Source: Roseibium porphyridii (GTDB lineage: Bacteria > Pseudomonadota > Alphaproteobacteria > Rhizobiales > Stappiaceae). From it: a DNA stretch of 64,000 nucleotides. The position numbers and the translations under genes were made by a program. The notes below the pieces were generated by a model that worked only from the letters and a program-made list of their open reading frames with translations, did no database searches and was not told the origin of the DNA. Location: positions 3,886,001 through 3,950,000 of the forward strand of contig NZ_CP120863.1 in the NCBI RefSeq assembly GCF_026191725.2, written 5' to 3'. Positions 26,901 to 33,374 of the stretch are shown piece by piece (the first letter of the stretch is position 1; every line of letters begins with the position of its first letter).

Positions 26901-27899
26901 GTGCCGATTGCCAACTTCATTGACCGGGCACCGGAACAGAAGGTTTCGGCAATCACACGCCGGGACGGCCTTTATTCCATGATGCTGAAGGCAACCGTCG
27001 ACCAGACAGCGCTTGATGCAGAAGGCAAGCCGGTGACGGTTGACGCGAAGGTTCAAGAGCTGAGTGAATGGCTGGATGCACAGACTTTCCCTGACAACGT
27101 CTTCCTGCAGTTCCGTGGGGCTGATGAAGATCAGAAGGAGTCTGGTGAGTTCCTGATGAAGGCAATGGTTGCTTCGCTCTTCCTGATGTTCCTCATTTTG
27201 CTCACGCAGTTCAATTCGTTCTACCAAACGTTCCTGACGCTCTCGACCGTTGTCATGTCGGTCATGGGTGTTCTGCTGGGCATGATGCTGACGGGGCAGA
27301 AATTCTCGATCATCATGACCGGGACGGGAATTGTCGCGCTCGCGGGTATCGTGGTGAACAATGCGATTGTTCTCATAGACACCTATAACCGCTTCAGGCA
27401 CGACGGGTTTGAACCGCTGGATGCTATCCTGAAGACCTCAAGCCAGCGTCTGCGTCCGATCCTGTTGACGACTGTGACGACGATTGTCGGCCTCATTCCG
27501 ATGGCAACAGCCGTCAATCTCGACTTCTTTACGCAGACTGTCGCGGTTGGGGGTATTACGGCTATCTGGTGGATTCAGCTCTCGACAGCGGTCATCTCCG
27601 GCCTCGCGTTCTCGACGATCCTGACACTGGTCATGATCCCGGTGATGATCGCCTTGCCGAGCACATTTGTCCGCTCCGCCAAAGCCGTCTGGGTCTGGCC
27701 TGCGGAAATTATGGCTCGCCGAAGAGCGCGCAAGGAACTTCAGCAAACGGTTGAGGTGGAAACGGAAGCGGATCAGGATGTCGAATGGACAGATCCGCAG
27801 CAGGAAAAGGAACGTCCGGCCGCCAAGGTCGTGTCGATGCCCAAACCGGCTCCCCCCAAAGTCCCCCCGCAAGAGGAACTGCCGCACGCGGCGGAGTGA
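23934..27899 (+). CDS. RND efflux pump with extra central membrane domain
   Basis: Proton-driven inner-membrane exporter of the AcrB/MdtB superfamily, but 1321 residues against the usual 1020-1050. The first half is standard: span 1 near 15-35, then porter domain, then spans 2-6 with GMLVDGAIVMVEYADR carrying the proton-relay aspartate. Between the halves, residues about 495-705 form an insertion with four further hydrophobic segments (about 497-520, 537-558, 583-609, 636-662) and charged connectors. The second half resumes at LYVRHLKLLAGNPIG. A roughly 70-residue Pro/Glu-rich cytoplasmic tail ends the protein. GTG start overlaps the adaptor stop (GTGA). Substrates are unknown; PadR control suggests aromatic or drug-like compounds. 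Confidence 0.93.
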   Translation: MIDMLEGVLRRPKTVFVLMVALLVAGVFSYISIPKEDSPDIDVPVFYVSISQQGISPEDAERLLVRPMETELRGLDGLKEITAIASEGHAGIVLEFDISFDKDEALADVRDKVDAAKGELPADAEEPTISETNFALIPTITIALSGNVPERTLYQHARRLKDQVEAIDTVRSADLKGHREELLEVLIDSEKLESYSVTQQELLTSLSNNNQLVPAGYIDGGQGRFNVKVPGLIENSLDVYSLPIKQSGEGVVTLSDLAEIRRTFKDADSYTRVNGKPAIALDVTKRIGTNIIENNLAIRAVVDEATKDWPETIQVDYMLDMSSNIFEVLGSLQSSILTAIFLVMILVLAALGLRSALLVGLAIPTSFMVGFLILSGLGYTVNIMVMFGLVLTVGMLVDGAIVMVEYADRKVHEGMEDREAYIRAARLMFWPIVSSTATTLVAFLPMLLWPGVAGEFMSYLPIMVIIVLTAALLTAMVFLPVTGGVFAITTHWVERNAAIVLAFLFGVISAVSALAMFGAMIGSPDFAARIGEAPLAVPVAALSFIVVGVLSFLVLRPFVRWRRQRAAKQVELENEKPSKSFRPVTFVSLMFEMVAVGFAAYFAFFLVTSRPEIITGSIETVFTYLSGLAQPFAIFSHPIALDVGFYLTVCGLAVVAVWAGYKTISPLVHLLEWVFDGVRKRLGFGTRNGGGQSEKPAELTFDATTVKGFTGLYVRHLKLLAGNPIGNILTIVVVLGTCGLIFTSFSSNPTGVEFFVDEEPDQAVVMVSARGNMSAAESLTIVQQVEAEVLQTAGIQNVITSAFPPGGGSGPQFIGGVQDKPADVIGEMSLELAKYCCRRNAAEIFEEIRQRTASIPGIKVETRKIEGGPPTGKDLQLEVKSTDYDTMVEQVARIRSKLDQMENLLDQEDGRPLPGIEWQITIDREQAGRYQAGIGSVGNMVQLVTNGVLIGNYRPTDSEDEVDIRVRLPADERTLDRFDQLRLQTDLGLVPIANFIDRAPEQKVSAITRRDGLYSMMLKATVDQTALDAEGKPVTVDAKVQELSEWLDAQTFPDNVFLQFRGADEDQKESGEFLMKAMVASLFLMFLILLTQFNSFYQTFLTLSTVVMSVMGVLLGMMLTGQKFSIIMTGTGIVALAGIVVNNAIVLIDTYNRFRHDGFEPLDAILKTSSQRLRPILLTTVTTIVGLIPMATAVNLDFFTQTVAVGGITAIWWIQLSTAVISGLAFSTILTLVMIPVMIALPSTFVRSAKAVWVWPAEIMARRRARKELQQTVEVETEADQDVEWTDPQQEKERPAAKVVSMPKPAPPKVPPQEELPHAAE

Positions 27900-27913
27900 C
27901 CTCCAAGCAAGAC

Positions 27914-27943
27914 GAAAGGCCGCCACTTTGGCGGCCTTTCCTT
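27914..27943 (+). terminator. Terminator after the RND operon
   Basis: AAAGGCCGCC (27915-27924) pairs with GGCGGCCTTT (27930-27939) around ACTTT, a perfect 10-bp stem, followed by CCTTTG. The T-run is short, but the stem is strong and lies 15 bases after the pump stop codon. Confidence 0.75.
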
Positions 27944-27984
27944 TGTCGACCGCAAGACCAAAAAGCACTTGCTGTTTGCATCTC

Positions 27985-28019
27985 TTCCAATATAGTTGCT
28001 CTATACAACTATATTGGAA
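27985..28019. promoter_or_regulatory. 14-bp perfect inverted repeat, probable MarR operator
   Basis: TTCCAATATAGTTG (27985-27998) and CAACTATATTGGAA (28006-28019) are exact reverse complements separated by 7 bases. The core TAGTTG-N7-CAACTA resembles MarR-family operators. The repeat ends 7 bases before the ATG of the MarR-GNAT gene and spans its likely promoter, so the protein probably represses itself. Confidence 0.7.
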
Positions 28020-28026
28020 TTCGCGT

Positions 28027-28977
28027 ATGACACTTGTTTCCCCTTCCGTTGTTCAGTCCGTTCGTGCCGCTTCCCGTCAACTCGTGCGTGAATTCGGTTT
28101 CCTGGACAAGGCAATCGCCGGCACTGACCTTTCCGGCTCCGGCGTTCATGCGATTCTAGAGATCGGGCTGAACCCTGGACTCACTGCAAAAGACCTCTCT
28201 GCCCGGCTCAAACTTGAAAAATCTACGATCAGCAGGCTTCTCAAGTCTTTGGAGCGACGTGGAGACATTGAACAAACCCGTTCAACATCCGATGGCAGGG
28301 CCTTCGGCCTGAGCCTTACTGAGAAGGGCCAGCTTACCTATTCTGAAATTGACCGCTTCGGAAACAATCAAGCGCAAGACGCCCTCTCCCGTCTTAGTGG
28401 TGAAAACCCTGAAAATGTCGCAAAGGCCATGTCTTCGTATGCTGAGGCTCTGCAAGGATCAGACGCAGATCGTGAGGCGGTGCAAACAAAATACCCGATT
28501 GTCGAGGGATATCAGACTGGAATGATCGGTGACATTGCGGCAATGCACGCTCGGACCCACGGTCCGATAGTCGGAATGGGTGCAACTTTCGAAAGCGTAG
28601 TTTCAGCGTCTATGGCCGAGTTCATGCCCAGGATCGGCAACCCGCTTAACAACAGCTGGAGCGTGCTCGACGGCAGCGAAGTAATTGGTTCCATCAGCAT
28701 TGATGGAGAGCATCTTGGAAACAACACCGCACATCTACGCTGGTTCATTTTGTCCGAACGTCTTCGCGGGAAAGGACTTGGAAAATCTCTCCTGAAATGC
28801 GCTCTGGAGCATTGTGATCGTCACGCCTTCGATGAAATACATCTCTGGACACTCAAAGGGCTCGAAGCAGCACGGGCCCTCTATGAAACCAACGGCTTCG
28901 ACCTTGCCGAGGAATATGTGGGTGACCAATGGGGCAAGGCAGTCACCGAGCAAAAGTTCATTCGAAAGCGCCAGTGA
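28027..28977 (+). CDS. MarR-GNAT fusion protein (regulator with acetyltransferase domain)
   Basis: A 316-residue protein with two domains. Residues 1 to about 140 form a MarR winged helix (ILEIGLNPGLTAKDLSARLKLEKSTISRLLKSLERRGDIEQ and the wing SDGRAFGLSLTEKG). Residues about 165-316 form a GNAT N-acetyltransferase fold with the acetyl-CoA loop RLRGKGLGKSLLKCAL and the LYETNGF motif. Such fusions are known, but their substrates mostly are not. The ATG at 28027 directly follows the inverted repeat; the longer open frame upstream runs through the RND terminator and is not coding. It stands alone on its strand. Confidence 0.88.
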   Translation: MTLVSPSVVQSVRAASRQLVREFGFLDKAIAGTDLSGSGVHAILEIGLNPGLTAKDLSARLKLEKSTISRLLKSLERRGDIEQTRSTSDGRAFGLSLTEKGQLTYSEIDRFGNNQAQDALSRLSGENPENVAKAMSSYAEALQGSDADREAVQTKYPIVEGYQTGMIGDIAAMHARTHGPIVGMGATFESVVSASMAEFMPRIGNPLNNSWSVLDGSEVIGSISIDGEHLGNNTAHLRWFILSERLRGKGLGKSLLKCALEHCDRHAFDEIHLWTLKGLEAARALYETNGFDLAEEYVGDQWGKAVTEQKFIRKRQ

Positions 28978-29106
28978 GGGACGCTGAACCTTCAGCGTGC
29001 GCGGACTGGCAACAGACACGACGGTTTCTTGACATCGCCATTGCGGCTCACCTTGCGGGAACTCAGCACGACCCTGTCTTTACCTAATGCCTGTTGCCGA
29101 ATTCCC

Positions 29107-29856
29107 TTATGCCTTGGTGATTGAATTGCCGCCATCACACAGCATCGCGGAGCCGGTTACGAAGGAACCGGCATCGGATAAAAGAAACAAAGCTGCGTTG
29201 GCAATCTCTTCAGGCTCAGCCATGCGTTTCAGCGCGTGCAAACCGGCGACATAGTCGTGAAATGCCGGATCATCTCCTGCCATTTCGGTGCGTGTTCCGC
29301 CAGGCAGAAGCGCGTTTACCCGAATGTTGTCGGGGCCATGCTCAACACTAAGAACCTGTGTCAACCCGACCAGCCCTGCTTTCGATGCCGCATATGCGGC
29401 CATGCCCGGCAATCCGATCGTTTGGCCCACAAACGATGATGTGAAGACAATTGCGCCGCCACCGCGTGCCTTCAAGGCCGGCACCTGATGTTTGGCAAGC
29501 AAGAATGCGCTGGTGAGATTTGTGTCCATCACCTGCCGCCAGCTGCCGAGGCTCATTTCCGAAACCGGCCCCATGTCACCAAGCATTCCGGCATTGTTGA
29601 AGGCACCGTCCAGACCGCCGAACCTTTCAATGGCCATTGACACCGCTGCTTTCGCGAAATCCGGGTCAGTCACGTCTCCAACCAAAACTTCCACCTTGCG
29701 GGCAGCATCAGGTATCGACGCCCTCACTTCTTCCAACATTTCCTGGCGACGTGCCGTCAGAATCAGGTTCGCACCAGAGCCGGCAAACAGGCGTGCCGCG
29801 GAAGCGCCAATTCCGCTGCTGGCACCAGTGATGATTATTGTTTTTTCATGCAACAT
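29107..29856 (-). CDS. Short-chain dehydrogenase/reductase (classical SDR)
   Basis: A 249-residue NAD(P)(H)-dependent oxidoreductase with all classical SDR residues: cofactor loop GASSGIG at 11-17, NNAG at 87-90, catalytic S140/S141, Y155 and K159, and the C-terminal GSAMLCDGG segment of the FabG-like type. The ATG at 29856 is preceded by GAGGAGC. A serine at the end of strand 2 region and DVTD after it favour neither NAD nor NADP clearly. Its substrate is unknown. It lies downstream of psd-pssA on the same strand, 100 bases away. Confidence 0.88.
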   Translation of the reverse strand: MLHEKTIIITGASSGIGASAARLFAGSGANLILTARRQEMLEEVRASIPDAARKVEVLVGDVTDPDFAKAAVSMAIERFGGLDGAFNNAGMLGDMGPVSEMSLGSWRQVMDTNLTSAFLLAKHQVPALKARGGGAIVFTSSFVGQTIGLPGMAAYAASKAGLVGLTQVLSVEHGPDNIRVNALLPGGTRTEMAGDDPAFHDYVAGLHALKRMAEPEEIANAALFLLSDAGSFVTGSAMLCDGGNSITKA

Positions 29857-29956
29857 TTTCAGCTCCTCAGTTGAAAGAGGCGCTTTAAGTGAACCGGATT
29901 TTGAGGTGTTGAAACCCGATTTGCGAGATCAGATGCCGACAGCTGACCATTGGTCG

Positions 29957-30829
29957 TCAGCCGCCATGATCCTTGTCTCGGTCTGCGATATTGTCGAGGT
30001 CAGTGTCGCACTCGTCTCCATCGTCATCGAGATGGATCGATGCATCTGCAAGGGCCAGCTTTCTGTGAGCGCGCCAGGAAAACGGGATCGTGAGGAGATA
30101 AAGAACTGCCCCACCAGCAAGCATGCGGAATGGATAGCTAACGGTCAGAGCCACGATCAGGACGGCGAAAACGAACAGGGGCAAGACGTAGTCGCGCCGG
30201 ACGCGCGTGCCGAGCGTTTTACCGGAATAGGTCGGCAACCTGCTGATCAGCAGAAATCCAATGCAGATCGTATATGCGGCGACGAACGCGGCGTCGGCAA
30301 ACCAATGCGGAAACAGGCCGAGAAAGTCCAGATAAAGCGGCAGAAGGACCGTCAGCGCCCCAGCTGGAGCTGGAACGCCTGTAAAGAAACGTGAGGCCCA
30401 TGCAGGCTTATCGGGATCGTCAAGCGCGACATTGAACCTTGCCAGCCGCAGCGCGGCTGAAATCGCGAAAATGAGCGCAGAGATCCAACCCAGGTTTCCT
30501 GCATCTTTGAGGATCCAAAGATAGAGCATCAGCGCGGGCGTCACACCGAAATTGACGAAATCGGAAAGTGAATCCAGTTCCGCACCAAAGCGGCTGGTTC
30601 CCTTCATCATGCGTGCAACACGCCCATCCAGCCCGTCAAGCACAGCTGCCACCAGTACGGCCCCGACAGCAAACTCCCAACGGCCTTCAAAAGCCATACG
30701 CACCGCTGTCAGCCCGGAACATAGCGCAAGCAGCGTCACCATGTTCGGCACAATCAGCCGCAAAGGAACGCGGCGGAAACGCGGCGCCGAGCGGTTCTGG
30801 TCAGTGTCTGTTTCAGGGGCCTCGGTCAC
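29957..30829 (-). CDS. pssA: CDP-diacylglycerol-serine O-phosphatidyltransferase
   Basis: Makes phosphatidylserine from CDP-diacylglycerol and serine. The 290-residue membrane protein carries the CDP-alcohol phosphotransferase motif DGx2ARx8Gx3Dx3D exactly (D68, G69, A72, R73, G82, D86, D90), followed by several membrane spans. This is the type II membrane enzyme, not the E. coli soluble type. GTG start at 30829 with GAGG upstream; only 8 bases separate it from psd, so the two steps to phosphatidylethanolamine are co-transcribed. Confidence 0.95.
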   Translation of the reverse strand: MTEAPETDTDQNRSAPRFRRVPLRLIVPNMVTLLALCSGLTAVRMAFEGRWEFAVGAVLVAAVLDGLDGRVARMMKGTSRFGAELDSLSDFVNFGVTPALMLYLWILKDAGNLGWISALIFAISAALRLARFNVALDDPDKPAWASRFFTGVPAPAGALTVLLPLYLDFLGLFPHWFADAAFVAAYTICIGFLLISRLPTYSGKTLGTRVRRDYVLPLFVFAVLIVALTVSYPFRMLAGGAVLYLLTIPFSWRAHRKLALADASIHLDDDGDECDTDLDNIADRDKDHGG

Positions 30830-30837
30830 ATCTGGCC

Positions 30838-31542
30838 TCAGCTTACTCTGGTCAGCGTTTGTGCGGTTTCCTGGGGAGCATTCAAATCCGCCAGCACCGT
30901 TTCACCGGCTATCATTGTCTGCCCAAGTGCCACTTTCGGCTGTGTATCCGCCGGGAAATAAACATCCAGACGAGAGCCAAAGCGGATCAGGCCGAAACGC
31001 TCACCCGTGTTGAGCGTTTCCCCTTCGCGCACGAAACACACGATCCGGCGTGCAACAAGTCCTGCAATCTGAACCACGCCAATCCGGGTGTCTCCCGTCT
31101 CAATGACAAGCCCGTTTCTCTCATTGTCTTCACTGGCTTTGTCCAGTTCGGCATTCAAGAACTTGCCTGCACGATAGGCCACGCGCGTGATTTTGCCACC
31201 GATCGGTGCGCGGTTCACATGGCAATTGAAGACATTCATGAAGATGGAGACCCGCATCAAAGGTTCGTTGCCGAGCTCCAGTTCAGCCGGTGGACGCACC
31301 AGGCCAACAAGACTCACGACGCCATCCGCCGGGGATATGACCAATCCTTCACTGACAGGGGTGACCCGCTTCGGATCGCGAAAAAAGTAACAGACCCATC
31401 CTGTGAAAAAGAGCCCAATCCAGAACAGCGGATCGATGAACCACCCAACCACCAGAGTTGCAACCAGTGCGATGGCAACAAACGGCCACCCTTCCCGGTG
31501 GATCGGGACCATGGACTTGGTAACGCTATCAACAATCGACAT
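30838..31542 (-). CDS. psd: Phosphatidylserine decarboxylase proenzyme
   Basis: Converts phosphatidylserine to phosphatidylethanolamine. The 234-residue short form has an N-terminal membrane anchor (about 19-50) and the self-cleavage site RFGSRLD, where cleavage between G189 and S190 creates the pyruvoyl cofactor at the alpha chain. Conserved FRDPKR and [13 protein letters not shown] segments are present. First gene of psd-pssA. Confidence 0.95.
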   Translation of the reverse strand: MSIVDSVTKSMVPIHREGWPFVAIALVATLVVGWFIDPLFWIGLFFTGWVCYFFRDPKRVTPVSEGLVISPADGVVSLVGLVRPPAELELGNEPLMRVSIFMNVFNCHVNRAPIGGKITRVAYRAGKFLNAELDKASEDNERNGLVIETGDTRIGVVQIAGLVARRIVCFVREGETLNTGERFGLIRFGSRLDVYFPADTQPKVALGQTMIAGETVLADLNAPQETAQTLTRVS

Positions 31543-31583
31543 TTTTCATCCGCTTCACTGAACAGGCTTTTAAGGGCCCGGCG

Positions 31584-31672
31584 TTGCCGGTTCTCGTCCC
31601 AAATTGAAATGCACCTGTTGCGCTTGTCTTTCCCCGCTTCTAGAGGCTTTTTACTATCAAGAGAACCGGCAA
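31584..31672. repeat. 12-bp perfect inverted repeat, 65-base spacing
   Basis: TTGCCGGTTCTC (31584-31595) and GAGAACCGGCAA (31661-31672) are exact reverse complements. They frame 65 bases between the end of the LysR gene and the start of psd, so a psd leader transcript starting upstream could fold into a long-loop stem. The role is unknown. Confidence 0.45.
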
Positions 31673-31682
31673 ATCCCGTTAT

Positions 31683-32633
31683 TCATTCGAATCTTGCCGG
31701 TCTCTCCCCAAGACTTGCGGCCGAGGGAAGCTTGTAGTCGGTCTCCCAATAAGGCGGCTTGCCATATTTACTGATCAGGAAGTCCACAAATGCCGTCACT
31801 TTCGGCGGAACGAACTGACTGGGCGGATAGACCGCCCAGATAGCCCCGGTTCGGGCGATGGCGTAGTCTTCCATGACCGCAACCAGCCGTCCGTCGCGCA
31901 AGTCCTCCCAAACGTGTGCAAGCGATTTCAGACTGAGGCCGAGGCCATGGATAGCGGCATCATAAGTCAGATCGCCGCTGTCTCCCTTGATAACCGGCTT
32001 CTTCAGTTCGAATGTCGTTTCACCTTCAGGACCGTTGAAATACCAGATGGGTACGGACGCCATGCTGATGCAGTCGTGATTGGCCAGATCTTCCGGGGTA
32101 CTGGGCACGCCCTTGCGGGCCAGATAGTCCGGCGATGCGCAAAGAGCCCTCGGATTGCCGCCGAGTCGCCTTGCAAGAAGAGATGAATCGGCAAGTGGCG
32201 CCCCGCGGACCGCAATGTCATAGCCTTCGTCGACGACACTCACCATCCGGTCCGAGATGTCCATTTCCAGTTGGATGTCCGGATAAAGGGCACGAAACTC
32301 TACCAGATGAGGCAGAATATGCTTTCTGCCAAAAAACGTGTTGCAGGAGATCCGCAATGACCCGCGTGGTGCTTCGTTGGATGCCTCGAGGATTGTTTTG
32401 GCCTGATCAATTTCTCCGACGGCAGCGCGCGCGTGGTCCAACAAGACGCGGCCGGCTTCCGTTAAAGTCGTCTTTCGCGTAGTTCTTGCAAACAACTGAG
32501 CACCAAAGGCTTTTTCAAGTCCGGTTAGCCTTGTACTGGCAGCAGATGGTGACAAACCGATTTCCCGGCCCGCACTTGCCATGCTGCCCAGTTCAGCAAT
32601 GCGAATAAAGAACTTCAGATCTTCCAGTCTCAT
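31683..32633 (-). CDS. LysR family transcriptional regulator
   Basis: A 316-residue LTTR: N-terminal helix-turn-helix (MRLEDLKFFIRIAELGSMA, then LSPSAASTRLTGLEKAFGAQLFARTTRK) and a type 2 periplasmic-binding-like effector domain (from about 90). The effector is unknown. It is transcribed away from the first of two tiny paralogous genes, with 96 bases between starts, the usual layout of an LTTR and its target. A TAGAA-N7-TTCTA dyad sits just upstream of its start. Confidence 0.9.
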   Translation of the reverse strand: MRLEDLKFFIRIAELGSMASAGREIGLSPSAASTRLTGLEKAFGAQLFARTTRKTTLTEAGRVLLDHARAAVGEIDQAKTILEASNEAPRGSLRISCNTFFGRKHILPHLVEFRALYPDIQLEMDISDRMVSVVDEGYDIAVRGAPLADSSLLARRLGGNPRALCASPDYLARKGVPSTPEDLANHDCISMASVPIWYFNGPEGETTFELKKPVIKGDSGDLTYDAAIHGLGLSLKSLAHVWEDLRDGRLVAVMEDYAIARTGAIWAVYPPSQFVPPKVTAFVDFLISKYGKPPYWETDYKLPSAASLGERPARFE

Positions 32634-32645
32634 TCTTCGACTTTC

Positions 32646-32662
32646 TAGAATAATAATTTCTA
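32646..32662. promoter_or_regulatory. Dyad in the LysR / micro-gene divergent promoter
   Basis: TAGAA (32646-32650) and TTCTA (32658-32662) with an AT-only spacer of 7 lie 12 bases from the LysR start. LTTRs bind interrupted dyads containing T-N11-A in this position. A candidate autoregulatory and target site, by position only. Confidence 0.35.
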
Positions 32663-32670
32663 TTCAAGCC

Positions 32671-32700
32671 ACATTCTTCCAAGGATCGCAATATGAAATA
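32671..32700 (+). promoter_or_regulatory. Promoter block, copy 1 (shared with 33089-33118)
   Basis: This 30-base block and the one at 33089-33118 agree at about 22 positions, including identical CAATATGA (32689-32696). In both copies CAATATGA begins exactly 41 bases before the ATG and AAGGAG stands 6 bases before it. The TATGA element could be a -10 region. Confidence 0.5.
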
Positions 32701-32729
32701 ACGTCTCTACCAACACGAAGGAGACCACC

Positions 32730-32918
32730 ATGTTGCATACAGGCGATATCTACGAAATCAGAGCCCGCGCCGCACGGAACGAAGGACTGCGGCAGTTGGT
32801 AAGCGCGCTGACCGGATTCCTGGTTCGTTCGACAAGCAGGGCAACACACCGGGCCGACAGGTCTTTCAAATTCGAGAATGCCAATGACAGCGTAGTTGAG
32901 ATCAAGCGCGTTGCATAA
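32730..32918 (+). CDS. Micro-protein, tandem paralogue 1
   Basis: A 62-residue protein, family not recognised. It begins MLHTGDIYEIRARAARNEGL and shares 22 of the first 36 residues with the 33148 gene, including MLHTGD, RAR, RN, LR, FL and RSTS. Rich in arginine, no membrane span, no signal peptide; it looks like a small helical basic protein. AAGGAG (32718-32723) precedes the ATG. It diverges from the LysR gene. It is distinct in pattern from the Arg-rich DUF1127 family, the nearest idea I had. Confidence 0.6.
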   Translation: MLHTGDIYEIRARAARNEGLRQLVSALTGFLVRSTSRATHRADRSFKFENANDSVVEIKRVA

Positions 32919-33088
32919 GCACTCGAATTGGGTCTCGCACCAGCATTCAACAGCTCGCTTCGGCGCAACAGACCATTGGGAAGACGTGGCGTACCTGAAG
33001 CAGGCCCGGCCACCCAACCAGGAGCACCAATCTTCAGAAGATACACTCAATTATTCGACTTTTTGGAACAAAACCTTCCAAATAAGCC

Positions 33089-33118
33089 TAATTCTCCCAA
33101 CTTTCTCAATATGAGATA
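33089..33118 (+). promoter_or_regulatory. Promoter block, copy 2
   Basis: Second copy of the 30-base upstream block, with CAATATGA at 33107-33114 and the same 41-base distance to the start codon at 33148. The 229 bases between the two genes otherwise show no convincing frame. Confidence 0.5.
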
Positions 33119-33147
33119 CAGGGGTCAGTAACACAAAGGAGATCATC

Positions 33148-33333
33148 ATGTTGCACACCGGCGATAGTTACGAACTCCGCGCTCGTTCGCTCCGCAACCA
33201 GGAACTGCGCCGTTTGACAGACGTTTTCTCGCGCTTCTTGTTCCGCTCCACCTCTTCGAAACGCGCCCACAAGCGGTTCGAAGAATTGCAAGGCGCAAAC
33301 GACCTTAGCGTTGAAGTTCACCGCGCAGCCTGA
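33148..33333 (+). CDS. Micro-protein, tandem paralogue 2
   Basis: A 61-residue paralogue of the 32730 product, beginning MLHTGDSYELRARSLRNQEL and ending SVEVHRAA. Conservation is concentrated in the first 36 residues and the last ten; the middle (SSKRAHKRFEEL) differs. AAGGAG at 33136-33141. Its last codons form one arm of a strong hairpin, and the TGA lies in the loop. It ends head-on with the Atm1 exporter gene, 41 bases apart. Confidence 0.62.
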   Translation: MLHTGDSYELRARSLRNQELRRLTDVFSRFLFRSTSSKRAHKRFEELQGANDLSVEVHRAA

Positions 33334-33346
33334 TCGCTGCGCGGTG
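33319..33346 (+). terminator. Strong hairpin enclosing the stop codon of paralogue 2
   Basis: CACCGCGCAGC (33319-33329) and GCTGCGCGGTG (33336-33346) form a perfect 11-bp GC-rich stem around CTGATC, which contains most of the TGA stop (33331-33333). No T-run follows, so it is more likely an mRNA 3'-end stabiliser or a Rho-assisted end than a classical terminator. Confidence 0.5.
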
Positions 33347-33374
33347 GCTCTCGCCAAGTGTTTCCAATGTATCC

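Noticed and set aside
27667..28026. Open frame joined to the front of the MarR-GNAT gene, giving a 436-residue protein.
   Set aside because: The extension runs through the RND gene end, a terminator and the operator-like repeat, and has Arg/Pro-rich shadow composition. The MarR domain begins naturally at the ATG at 28027.
28981..28998. ACGCTGAA/TTCAGCGT palindrome after the MarR-GNAT gene as a terminator.
   Set aside because: Only two bases between the arms and no T-run; too weak to call.
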